DNA from: Glandiceps talaboti
Lineage: Eukaryota; Hemichordata; Enteropneusta; Spengelidae
Assembly (NCBI RefSeq): GCF_964340395.1
Contig: NC_135564.1
Span: forward strand, 3,573,861 to 3,637,860
Reading direction: 5' to 3'
Length of the DNA stretch: 64,000 nt
The stretch's first letter is position 1. Each line of letters opens with the position of its first letter. Under the pieces are notes generated by a model. The model made no database searches and had not been told where the DNA came from. It saw only the letters and a list, made by a program, of their open reading frames with translations. Of this stretch, positions 1-14,020 are shown in pieces. The translations under genes and the position numbers were made by a program.

Positions 1-761
1 GGACCGTGGTATTGAATCATTCTGTCACCATGTAGCTTTAGTAACACTTTTCGATCAGGTAACCACAATCTATTTACTTAACAGTGTTAAAATTAAAATA
101 ATTAGACATTGTACATGTTAATCAGTGGTCGACCTTATCCAAAAGTATTGCAATAACAGGTTTAAATCGTGATCGCCATTGAGGGCGCTGTGATTTTTGG
201 GTGGGAAACCAAAAATCTATTTGATTTGATTTGAGTTGATATGATATGATATGATTTAACATGTATACAGCTAAAAAGATACGTTCTCTCACAGGTGATT
301 CAATTTTGTTCAGAGTGTAGGATATTACGAATTCAGTTAGTGTATCTATTAAACAAATTGCAATTTTAACAGTGGAAGAAAAGTCAGTTTTATGAGTTAT
401 TTGCACACAATGTATTTGTAACCTATAATATTTTACAGACGCTTTCAACTTGTACGAATACAGGCTTAAAGAGGAATGCCACTCCAGGAAATTCATAAAT
501 TTTAGATTCTGGAGTCATTCCATGATTTCACATTATATGCAAGACACACCAAATCGATACTCAATTTCAATTTCATTGTTCTCACACTGGTCCGCCATTG
601 CATTATGGGACTTAGCAGACATACATTATTTAGTAGAGACACACTGAATATTCATGAAGCACTTAGGAGTTATGAATTCATCCCAAACCCTAAACTTTAT
701 TAAAATATATTTATTTCCTGGAGTAGTGTTCCCCTTTAATTAGATGCCTTGTTTATTGCAG
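1..761. other. Sequence upstream of the first ABCA exon in view
   Basis: Probably ABCA intron. Bases 1-58 end in CAG with a good donor (GTAACC) and one frame is open, but its phase does not fit the exon at 762 and its peptide has no ABCA landmark, so it is not annotated. A short TGATTTGAT/ATGAT-rich stretch lies at 205-260. Confidence 0.5.
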
Positions 762-3700
762 TGCTGGTATTTACTGTTGATAATGAAGGCAGATTACCAA
801 AGCATGCCACTTATAAAATCAGGGATACTTCTGTATTTAATACGAGAGCAATACGATCACGGTTTTGGACGCCACAGCAGAGATGCAATGATTACTACGG
901 TAGTGGGTTCCTATGGTTACAGGATGTTGTGGACAGGGCATTAATGAAGAAAATGACAGGCAAATACATTCAACTTCCCGGAAGTTACGTTAAACGATTT
1001 CCTAATCAACAGTATAAAGACGATGTGTAAGTATCTAACACTGTGCATGTTTTCCATTAAAAGAAATAAATTGTGTGTAAATTCATACGATATCAAAATA
1101 TACAAAATGATTTCACACAGTTATGACAGTAGATCATATAAATTCCTGTTCCTATGCAATAATTTTCGGGTATGCCTGCCCATCCAGAGAAAAGTTTGAT
1201 AATTTGCTATGATTTACTTTGATCGCCACGGAAGGCTCGATGACACAACAGGGAAAGAAGCATCAAAGGCTTAGCTAATTCCTCTTATTGTTCATATGTT
1301 GATCAAGTCTAATTTTAAAGTCACAACAGTCTTGGCTTGAATAACATATTCAGGTAAGTCATTCCAGTGAGATACAGTCCCTTGAGTGAAGAATCTCTGC
1401 AGGACATTTATCGAATCCTTTCAAAATTCGAAAAAGTCTCTTTTTTCTCCAAAGACGCCTCGAAGTCTTCTTTCCTCCAGTGTAGTTGATTAGAGTGCCC
1501 CCAGTCTCCTTACAAATTCTGTAGCTCTGGTATTAACTTGGTAGCTCTTCTTTGAATCTTCTTCAGTAGATCAATATACTTTCTGTAATATCAAAATTGA
1601 AGTGTATGCTGGGCTTTACTGAATTATAGATTAAAACATCCAAATCATTTTCTTCTGGCACAACATTCAACAGATTGTCAATCATTCTAAATTATATGAT
1701 GGGTTCGTCACACCAATATATACATTACTTTTCATTTGTCTAGATTGAGTGCTATTTGCCAATCCGAAGACACTGTATTAAACTGATCAAGTCATCTTGG
1801 AAACTGTCATTATCGTCTGCAGAATTCACTTTTATGATGTAATTGCAATAAACACAATCCTCCCTCATTACATTTATTTTCTTCTCGTTCTATAGATTCA
1901 TTCATGATATGATGTTGACCTTGTCTTATACGATTTCGACAGTTACAGTGGTACAAGGAATAACTCTATGTAGGAACATCGTAAAAGAAAAACAAGAAGG
2001 CTTAAAACAGGTATTTGTATTTCTTTATTGATATGACCAGCTTCTTAATTCTTTGATATAAAGCACACTTACAAAGAAACAAACGAACGAACAAACAAAC
2101 AAACAAACAAGCATGCGTGCGTACGTTCATAAAGTACATTATGCACACATAAATACATACATACATACATACATACATACATACATACATACATACATAC
2201 ATACATACATACATACATACATACAGACACACACACAGACACACACACACACACACACACACACATCTATTTGTGTGTACATACAGCTTGATAATGATGT
2301 ATTACCTTCTCACCTTCTCTTTATAGTTAATGAGAACTATGGGTCTTGATATAAGAGCATTCTGGATGTCCTGGTATTTAACAGCCATGATAGAAATACA
2401 GACTCAAAACTCTTTGCTGATATTGATTCTTAAATATAGTAATATCTTTGGATTAACCGATTTTTTTACTTTGTGGATTATCCTGGGAATATTTTCCTCA
2501 TGTTTCTTCACTTACAGGTACGTGTACCATTGAACATAAATGACATATAGTTACGATGCTAACATGAGCTAAAGTTATTTGATAACCACTTGAATTGTTT
2601 ACAATACAGTTCTTTAATTACAAATAAGGGAATGTGGACTTCGCAAGTAGGAAATATCAAATTGCACCCTGCGGCTAACTAATTGCAAAGGCGATATTAC
2701 ATATAAGCCAGTAGTGCTTCCTCCAACCTTGATTTTCCCCCATCCCCAGCCCATGACGGCTGCTGGAGGTGAGCACTTCGAATTCTTTTGAAAAAACAAA
2801 GCCATGTAGGTGAAATATAAAGACATAAAATGTCAAACTATACACATAATCTTATGTCATAGTATACTGCAATTAAATCAAATTTACCACCCCACCTTCG
2901 CATTCAAAACTTTTGTGGTGTCCCTCCCCATTTTGTCCTCGAGCGCTCATTCTCTAAGAACGCCTTCACAAGTTTAGAAAATATAACCACAATGGTATGA
3001 AACGTGATATCGAGTATTATCTAATACTTTTATCACATATATTTTAATTTATGCATCATTTTATTTGCCTTGCAGTGTATTGTTGAGCAAGTTCTTCAGA
3101 AATGCTAATATGGCTGCTGTGGTGTTTGCTGTGATATATATTATAACGTATTCTGTGTACGTAATTATGTGTTCGTTGGAACTATTTGGCTTTGACGTCG
3201 TCAGTAAATCCTGGAAACTGCTTTCCGTAAGTATACTTATTAGCCCAGACGGCCGTCACCCAGTGGGAGCTATGCCAATATCCCCATCCATCTAATACCC
3301 AATGTCATTTAAACTCTATTCCAGGGAATACACACAAGTCAGTGGATTTTACGAACTTAACTTGTATGGCGAAGCAGCGGCCGTGTTTGTTGTAAATACG
3401 AATATTTTCGACCTTAAGTCAAAACTTTTAATACACAAATAATCCGTCATAATGTCTTCGTCAGTGATAAGCTTTCTATTAAGACTTTCACCTCAACATT
3501 ATGGCCAATATAAGATTGTGCTATTCAATGATTTGTACCAATGTTTATAAAAATAAGCCTTTTAGATCCTAATCTTTGGCGATGACCGTTACCTTCAATA
3601 TCAAATACGAACTTGTTCATTAACTTTGAACATTTTGTTGTAAATACGAATATTTTCGACCTTAAGTCAAAACTTTTAATACACAAATAATCCGTCATAA

Positions 3701-4274
3701 TGTCTTCGTCAGTGATAAGCTTTCTATTAAGACTTTCACCTCAACATTATGGCCAATATAAGATTGTGCTATTCAATGATTTGTACCAATGTTTATAAAA
3801 ATAAGCCTTTTAGATCCTAATCTTTGGCGATGACCGTTACCTTCAATATCAAATACGAACTTGTTCATTAACTTTGAACATTTTGTAGAGACATTACGGA
3901 AGTGTTTACACCCACAATGTTGGAGGTTAACTTTCTAGTCAGATACTAACCTTTGACCTTCATGTGCAAGTCTTAGATCAAATTGTAATGTTTGAAAGAC
4001 CTTGAAGTTGTTCGTAGAGAAATAATCCAAGATATAATTGACTTGTATTTTTGTCAATGTAAACAGTGTTTGTTATGTAATCCTATAATTGGCTATATAT
4101 CAGCTGACCTTGTCGTACTACAAATACAACGTGAGGGCGTACATTGGTCCACTCTTGACCATCCTAAAGAAGAGGATTTTACTGGTTTAAATTTTATTGA
4201 TATAATCGCAGTTACAGTGATCGATGCTATCCTCTACACCACTCTGATGTGCTGTTACAAACGAATTGTAGCTT
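762..4274 (+). CDS. ABCA exons 1-5: end of ECD1 and first transmembrane domain
   Basis: Part of the ABCA gene. Exon 762-1026 encodes the end of the extracellular loop, with the family peptide LQDVVDRAL and then KRFP. Exons 1896-2010, 2327-2517, 3076-3226 and 4067-4274 encode the helices of TMD1. They include the intracellular [16 protein letters not shown] stretch, equivalent to the KE..LKE.MR.MGL signature of ABCA proteins, and the FFRNANMAA stretch, equivalent to F(F/S)(S/R)(K/R)AN(M/L)AA. The acceptor of exon 1 is at 760-761; its first codon needs one base from an unseen upstream exon. A decayed LINE sits in the intron 1027-1895 and a 248-bp tandem duplication in the intron 3227-4066. Confidence 0.88.
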
Positions 4275-7200
4275 GTAAGTGATTCTTGTCGTTTATTATT
4301 TGTTATTTCATAAATATAAGATTAAGTGGCTTTCTCTTATCAAAACTGTTATTCATTTATATGACCTGATTTCGTAATGTCTTTTACGTCTTAGTGGTCA
4401 GTATGTATGTATGTATGTATGTATGTATGTATGTATGTATGTATGGATGGATGGATGGATGGATGGATGGATGGATGGATGGATGTATGTATGTATGTAT
4501 GTATGTATGTATGTATGTATGTATGTATGTATGTATGTATGTATGTATGTATGTATGTGTGTATGTATGTGTGTGTATGTATGTATGTATGTATGTATGT
4601 ATGTATGTATGTATGTATGCATGTATGCATGTATGCATGTATGCATGTATGTATGTATGTATGTATGTATGTATGTATGTACGTACGTACGTACGTATGT
4701 AATATGTATATGTGTGTCTGCGTGCGTGCGTAACTTTGTGTGTGCCAACATGATATATATGCGTATACTCTGCTGGTTTATGTAGCGATGTTATCTAAAG
4801 AGTTTTATTTGTAACAGGCACGAAATTCGCTATGTGTGTTGCCATTAATGAAATATTGAGATGTTTCAACGGCTTGAGTCTTAAATATATCAAATCGAAA
4901 TTGGATATGACCGAACGATCTATCATAAATCAAGGTAAATGTTCTAAACACACATTTAACATATTTTTTTTTCATTTTCACAAAATACATCAGTTATATA
5001 GTGTGAAGCAAAACTATTGAATTAATGCCGGTACTTTGAATTGAAAGTTTAGCCGTAACAGTTACATTTATAGCATCTTTACATTACACTTTGTGTCATA
5101 AATACTTAGTAGTAATTGCAAATTGAATGTTCTAGCAATAACCATTACCTGCCTCCACACCACTAGTCTCGGTTACCCAGACTCCCCCAGCGGCCAAGGT
5201 CTGGGTAACCGAGACTACCATACCACAAGACAGTTGACTCTGATAGAGTAAACCAATAACGTGGACAATGTATATACAGTCGTTTTATGTCATCATGTTA
5301 GGTAACTACGAAACCCTAGACATTCTAAATGTCTGCGTTTGTATAATACATGTACTCATGTTAGTTCTGTTCACAAGAGGGCAGATAGTCAGCAGAAATG
5401 AGAAAAAGCTAGGATAACATCAATCATCATTTATGCCAATCTTAAAGTGGTCATATGGATGAGGATCGGGTATTTATTCTGGTTTTAATTCATATAATAA
5501 TTTTATCGTGGCTTCGTACTTTAAAAATCAATGTGAAAGTACATTGACCAAGTCTGTGTTGTAACTGAATTGATACAGAGCAAAAAAGCTTAAAAAATAT
5601 GTAAAAAGTTTGCTATTGTGCGTACAATAAGAAACATTTCACATATTTAGTAATCTTTAGCAATGTATCGAGTTACAAACAATGACTTTGCATGTGTTTC
5701 AGATTGATTTTTCAAGTAGGAAGCCATGTTTTATAAATTATAAAGCCCACTACCAAACACTCATCCATATGACCACTTTAAAGATATTAATAGTGATAGA
5801 CCCCAGGCTTTCCAATCACCTGTCAGGGACTATAAGATGTACTGACGACTACCGATTTGCATACAAGTCGACATCCTGTCAGAAGATGGCACGATTAAAG
5901 CACTTCCCAGATATTGCGTTTTATAACCACACATACTTTGTTCTTCAATCTGCAGACATTCGAATAGTTTAGAATGTTATTATAATTATTACATAATTGT
6001 TCAGAGCAGATAAAAGAGAATGTGATATGTTTTTGGTAATCAGCAGTATATCAGTTGTTTAAGTATATCATTGTAGCCGAGTAAGGCTAAAGGAGAAGGA
6101 CCAAAGTTAGATGCATTAATTTTGTATATATGTCCATGCAAGTTATGTCATCAAACTATGGTTTATTTTTTTATCTCAAAATGGTAAAGATGAGTATTTC
6201 AATGAAGACGAATTCCGTTTATCAGTTCCTCTTATTCGATGTAAGAATATCACCAAGGTGAGTGTTTCCCCTTTGAAAATGTACAATGATAAGAATGATA
6301 ACATTTCAGTAGTGAGTGGTTTATGTTGTGTTTTGTGGCTTTTTTATTACATGTTTACTTTTAGGGGAACTGTATACAACATAATGTATACCAAATTGTA
6401 TTACGTTAAAAACATTAAGCCAGGAGGCTGTCACGAATACCAATATCGCAATTCTAAGGACAGATTTATTATGGGTTTTTTCGTGCTCTCACAGCACCAA
6501 ACAGGTAACGAAATATGCTTTGTGTGTAAGATGACGAAAACACTGTGACAGTGTTAAGACTTATTCAGAAACATATGGGTTTGTAGCCTATATTCAGAAT
6601 TGTCTTAATGGTCCGGTACATGTATCCCTCACGTGTGTATATACACTATTGGTGACATAATTCAATAACCCACAATTGGTCTGTAAATAGTGTCGGAATC
6701 TTGGTTAGTGGTCTTTTTACATTTTCAACAGGTTTACAATGGGGTTCGTGATTTTGCATTGAAGAACGTAAGCATTGATTTTTATCAAGGGGAAATAACG
6801 ACCGTTCTTGGATGCAACGGAGCCGGGAAAAGTACTGCTATGTAAGTTGTCTTTGAATGAGTTCAGTAACCTGACATTGTCAGAAACGACCTTTAGACAA
6901 TATAACATCTGATGAACAAAATTATATTTATTCAGGATGTACATATTTACCGAGTAGTTCACGCAAATAATTGGCACTAGATATCAATAACAGCTATTAA
7001 AAATGACTACTTAATTAAAAATGCATTTAGAAAGGACATCCCATGTCTTTTTACAAAATTCTTAATCTTAATGAATGACAGAATGCTGTTTTTATTAAAT
7101 TCATTTCAGAGATACAAAGATCTTAACTTTTGTGACATGTCATTTTCTTTCAGCTCCATACTTGCTAATATTATAAGTCCTACATCAGGAGAAGTCTTTA

Positions 7201-9815
7201 TTGATGGACGTAACAAAACACGTGGCGTTATTGGATTCTGTCCCCAGCGAAACTCGTTGCACGAAAGGTCAGTGATGCAGATGTAATATAATTAAAAGTT
7301 ATCTATATCTGTTCCCCTTCGTTGTACTAACCTTATCCGAAAATATAATGCGTACAGTTCAATTTCCATGTGTATTGTGTAAGTGGACGTAGACTCTTCA
7401 ACAAAATTTTGACACGAAATATTTGTTCGTGTAACAATTAAATTCTTAAATGAAGCTATCTTCGTTGAGAAAACTATTATCAGTCCAAATGTGAGTGCAT
7501 GACACTTAGTTAAGGAGACAGTCCAAGAGTTACTAAAACAATCAGCATTTAGTTAAGCACCAACGATATACCAACAATTTACAGCAATTAATCGAACAGT
7601 TTCTGGTTTCTCTCTAGTTTGTTATAATTTTGCACTTTCTAATCCGCAAATTCGTTTAGTCGCATTTGTAAATAAATACTTAAAACAATGTTTACTAAAT
7701 TCATCTCTTACGATATGATTATTTTAATAAACGCCCATTGAGCATTTTGCTAACCTTTAGCTAGCTAATGTTTTGATCTTGAATTATTACATATGCATGC
7801 ATGCTAATGATATGCAAATGAGTACGCGATTGTTCCTTGTATACGAAATCGTGCTTGTGTTATTTTCTGTTGCACTTTCACTTGGTACCATTGTGAAAGT
7901 TCTGTCGTAGAGAACACAGCAAGCAATCGTGTAAATACCTGTGAGTACCAAACATGGCACTCACGAGGCATTGGGTTCTGTTAGTATTACATTATGTTTC
8001 TCTGAAACAACAAATGTCCAATGACGCTACACTTGCACTTGAGCGTCATTAGTTCTGTTTTATTATATATAGCATATATGATAGCAACACTGTGTAGCCG
8101 AATTTACATCATAAGGTAATCTTGATTATTTTCCGGATGGCCGGTTTATCTTAATGCTCTTGAGTAAACCTTTCTTCTTTACCACACATATAGCATGACT
8201 GTCGAAGAACACTTATGGTTTTACAGTAGGTTAGGGGGTAGTTCTGCTGAAGAAGCGAAAAGACAAGTACAAGAGTAAGTTGTCTGTGCTAAGTAGTTAA
8301 TGATGGCTGTACTCAATATATAAGAGTGGTGTTACACATTTAAACATATCATAACATATTAGTCTTATTATCATTGCATTAAAACAGCCTATTAAAAAAG
8401 AAAACTATTCATCAATTTCTATTTTCTTGGCATTCATTTCTTAATTGACCTATGTAATTTTACATATATTAGTCCTTTCCCGTGGTGTTCCCTTTAGCGC
8501 AATTTCTTAAATGATTTCTGGTGTACCTTTTAAAGCCATGACAAGATATTACATACACATATATTATGAAAAATACACGTTTTTCTTTGATTTAAGAAAT
8601 ACTAGAGCCTGTGGCAAATTGACCAGTCAAATTACAACATGTTACAGGGTGCAAAAACAAAATATTATTAAACGTTGCTTCTTTTCATCGTCGTCTGATG
8701 TGACAGAAAATCTTACCAACATTGCTACACTTTTAAGCCGGATACACTACATCTAAGTAGAACATTGCTAAATCACATAAATTGTAACAACGTATATTAT
8801 TTTCATAAGTATTCATTTGTTTTCTGTCTTCACTTTTTTAATTCCATGAAAGAATCCTACTGAATATGCCACTAGCCAATAAGAGGCAAAGCAGAGTAAG
8901 TGAGCTGTCAGGTGGAATGAAACGAATGTTATCAGTTGCGATAGCTTTTATAGGCAAACCTTCCATTGTTATTCTTGATGAACCTACAGCTAGTGTGGAT
9001 CCATATGCCAAGAGAAAGATATGGGACTTGATAAACAAACATAGGAAAGGTGATTTATAAAGTTGATAATTCTTTCAGTGACTCCTTCTCAGTATTATTC
9101 CTAGAGATACGAATTATTGCTGTGACAAATTACGATATACTAATAGCTTTGTCATCGACAACTATAAAATATATCCTCTCCCTCCAAATATTTATGATAT
9201 CATATCAGCAATGAACAAATGCATTCGTTTCGTTATCGAGATCTTGCAAAACAAGATGTTTTGCTTAATGCAAGATTAAGAATAGTTTGTATATTATGGT
9301 ATTAAAATACAATGTGATTAGTCTTAAGATATTACATAGGTAAGGCCGATAAGTGTTTGACATACCTTCTATAACACTGAACATGTTCTTGCCAACTATC
9401 TGTAATTCTTAGTAAATGTTTGTTCCTTTGTCTTTCTTTTGCTTAGAATACTCTTCTTTAGAATCTTGGTGCGCAATGTTTTTTTTTTAATTTCTTTTTG
9501 TCAATATATTGCAGATTGTACAACAATACTTACAACACATTGTATGCAGGAAGCAGAGTTATTGGGAGACAAAATAGCCATTTTGGTTGATGGGACATTG
9601 CAGTGTCATGGAAGTATGAACTATTTGTTGAATCAACTGGGTTACGATTACAAATTAACACTATATCCCAAAAACGTTCTAAACACATCAGGAGGTAAGG
9701 AGAGCTTAGTTTATAGTTATCTAATGTTTCGTTCAAGAAACGTTAAAAATGGTGCTGTTTGACAAAAACACCACACACTGACCTACCTATCAAACCATTA
9801 AATCACTAACATAAT

Positions 9816-9847
<32 letters not shown>

Positions 9848-9995
9848 TGTATGTATGTATGTATGTATGTATGTGTGTATGTGTGTATGTGTGTATGTGT
9901 GTATGTATGTATGTATGTATGTATGTATGTATGTATGTATGCATGCATGTGTGTATGTATGTATGTATGTATGTATGTATGTATGTATGTATGTA

Positions 9996-10026
<31 letters not shown>

Positions 10027-11011
10027 ATGTATGTATGTATGTATGTACGTACGTACGTATGTATGTATGTATGTATGTATGTATGTATGTATGTATGCAT
10101 GTATGTATGTATGTATCACATGCTCATTCCCTCGACATATTTAATCATGCATTTTTGTCTCTGTGAAATTCAATCCAAAAAATGTTTTCACACAAATTTA
10201 CCTGTTTGTCTTTGTGGTATCCTTCTGTCCTTCTATATATCCATCCATCAATCCAACCAACCAACCATCCATCCATCCAACCAACCATCCATCCATCCAT
10301 CCATCCATCCAACCAACCAACCATCCATTCGCCTATGCATCCACAAGTCTATCATCTGCTTCCCTTCCAATTAATATAGCCAGGCCATCGATTGTTCAAA
10401 CGATCCAACACTCCATATACCTCCTGATACCTAGCTGTCTATCTGTCCTTCTTCTCGATTTTGTAAATATAGTATTCATAGCATTTTCCCTCTTTTCCAT
10501 TTTCAGCACCTACCGATACACAGATTAAAAATGATATTGTCTACTTGGATAGAATGAGTTCTTTTGACACTGTAGTTGATATCATACATCAAGAGTTAAA
10601 GGATGCTAAATGTGAACTGAGAACTAAAGAACTGACTGTATTTCGTTTGTCAAATGAGGACGTTACAGATGTAGATTTCCAGTTTGATCGTGTTATGGAG
10701 CTCTTACTGGAAATTAAGGATGAATATGGAATAGCTGATTTTAACTTCCATGCAGCATCCCTGGAAGATGTCTTTTTAACTGTCACCAAAGGAAGTTTGG
10801 ACATATTTAATGGTAAATGATATATTTCACGAATATATATGATACTATGAGGTGCAGTACACGTGAAACCATTCGTATAGATAGTGTATATATACAAAGT
10901 TTGATTAGCACTTCAAAGTACAAATTGATGTGTAGTTACACACACATATATATATAAGCTTATATACATATATATGTATGTATATATGTATGTATGTATA
11001 CACACACGCAG

Positions 11012-11094
<83 letters not shown>

Positions 11095-11447
11095 TATAGC
11101 ATATATAAGATATTGCTGTGTGGATACTATAGATGTAGATAAATTAATGTACACATTGTTTCATATTGTGTTGTTTTGCTTAACTATTTGTTCACACAAA
11201 ATAATGTAAAGTTATACAAAGTAATACAAAATCGATTGCTCAGCAGCACCACTCCTTCTTGTTCAATAATAGATATATAATTCAAAATTGAAAATTTCAG
11301 GAAAACAGTATGGTACAGCGAAGAAAATGTTGGTAGAGGTTGACGCGTTGGAATTTGGAGCAATCAGAAAAGGAACAGGTATTAATGCACATGTATGTAT
11401 GTATGTATGTATGTATGTATGTATGTATGTATGTATGTATGTATGTA

Positions 11448-11478
<31 letters not shown>

Positions 11479-11993
11479 ATGTATGTATGTATGTATGTAT
11501 GTATGTATGTATGTATGTATGTATGTATGTATGTATGTATGCATGCATGCATGTGCATGGATGTATGTATGTATGTATGTATGTATGTATGTATGTATGT
11601 GTGTATGTATGTATGCATGTATGCATGTATGCATGTATGCATGTATGCATGTATGTATGTATGTATGTATGTATGTATGTATGTATGTATGTATGTATGC
11701 ATGCATGTGCATGTATGTATGTATGCATGTATGTATGTATGTATGTATGTATGTATGTATGTATGTGTGTATGTATGTATGCATGTATGCATGTATGTAT
11801 GTATGTATGTATGTATGTATGTATGTATGTATGTATGTATGTATGTATGTATGCATGCATGCATGCATGCATGTATGTATGTATGTATGTATGTATGTAT
11901 GTATGTATGTATGTATGTATGTATGTATGTATGTATGTATGTATGTATGTATGTATGTATGTATGCATGAATGTATGTATGTATGTATGTATG

Positions 11994-12025
<32 letters not shown>

Positions 12026-13927
12026 CATTAGAGACACATTTTATTTTATTACAAGCCTTCTATGTGCTCTTTATAGAAACCTTCCATGTGACCTTTATCT
12101 TTCGTTGAACTGTTTCTTATCTTTGATACAATGATCTGTAACTTTAACCCAAACCCATTCTGCCTTTATTTTTAGGTTTATATGAAAAAGCTGATGCCAT
12201 ATATGAACGTCAGTGTGACATACTATGCTGTACATCGGTCTTGGAAAAATTGCGTTTCCGATTACGCTGGTGTCGTTTGTTTTATTTTGTATGGAAATTC
12301 ATTATCACACTGTCATCACCGATTTTGGTAATCATGGCAAAAGTTGTATCTTTCACCGCCTCATCTATGACGGCATTAAAATGTACTTCGCCATCTTGCG
12401 GTATCGAACAGTTCACAGGTTTAATTCTTAAAAGATTCATCCATTTCATCAGAAATAAGAAGATGATGTTTGCTCGAATCATTTTATTACCTGCACTTTT
12501 AGTTTTAATTCTGACGGACGCAATATATCTTGGTGAATTGGAACCGCTGCCTCCTTTGGTGTTAAGTGCTTCGCGATACCAGAAAGAATATTTATATGTG
12601 CCATATGCAAATGAAGTCAGAGGTTCAATGGGTCATGATTCAATACAAAGGATAATTGATACATTTTGGTTGCCTGCTGGTCTAGGAAGCTCACATGTCG
12701 GTCCATTAAGAGAAGGTGGGATATATACAATACTATAAATAGCATTGTTTCTGTCACATTTATCACATATAGAAGTTTCACGTGGACTGAGTACAACCAA
12801 GCGTGATTAGAAAAATATTTGATAGATATTAGTCATAATTTACAAAAAGGGGGGGGGGGCAGGAATCTGAAGAAACGTTGATAATATACCATAGTAAAGT
12901 TCCATAAACTTTCAACCTTTGACTAATTGAATTTATTGTTTAGGGACTTGACACAAATTACAGGTGAGGAGTCGGTGTTTTGGGGTGGATCATCATTTTT
13001 CGTGTAGGTGTTGGGGAGGGCCTCTATTTTTTTTATGGACTGACGTTTTTGATCACTGATACATGTATTCCCCCCTGGAGTGTTAGTTGTTTTGATTGTG
13101 CAATGTCTTGGAGTTGGTTTATCTTTTTTCAAGCGCTTTCACTTGTGAAAAACATCGGCCCCTGCTGTCACACCACCCCATATAAAACATGAAAAACTAA
13201 AACCCACCGTTTATATTGTATGTCTCTGTATACGTACAGTAACAATAATGTGGACTAGAAATAGGTATTTATTTTAGATATTTAATTAATGAAGCATCTG
13301 TACTATATTTTTCAGCTTGACACAATTGACGAGTTAAAATTGGGACGATTGATCCGTCATCTATAAATAGTTTGATTACTTGTGTTTACATGTGCTTAAA
13401 AGCGATCATCGGTGCTTACCTTGATTATTTAATACAGGATTATTTACAAATCCCCTCATGTACGTACCATAACAAACTTTTCACACAGGTTTAGAGAAGA
13501 CATGTGCAGTTAAGGGAGTTTCAAAAATGGACTTCGTTTATGTTGAATCACATTGTTGGTGTATGTCATGTTTCATATTGACACTTTATCAAGTACATAT
13601 AATCGACGTATACATTATATTTGTAACTTTAATGTTGTATATTTCATATTTCATTTTCATACTTTCAGGGAAGATTACATCAGCAACAGATGAAGCGAGA
13701 CACAAGTACAATACTATTAATACCAACCCAGCTGATCATCAGCGCTCTAATGGAAAATTACTTCCTTCATATCATGTTACATCTGGTGAGCGATTGGAAG
13801 ATATATCTGGTACAAATATGACAAATTACATCTTATCAACGTATAATGCTTATAAAAATAATAGGTAAGGCCTAACAAATTGTTCGGTTTCGATTACGCA
13901 CAATTTTAGAATAGGTGGCGTATGTAT

Positions 13928-14020
<93 letters not shown>

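Noticed and set aside
1-58. Possible ABCA exon ending at a CAG/GTAACC donor
   Set aside because: One frame is open, but its phase (0) does not fit the next exon, which needs phase 1, and its peptide has no ABCA landmark.
11288-12134. Long ORFs of 150-264 codons over ATGT arrays (also at 4397-4785, 9790-10374, 14853-15562, 27471-27875)
   Set aside because: They are poly-MYVC or poly-HTYI translations of tetramer repeats, open in all frames because the unit has no stop codon.
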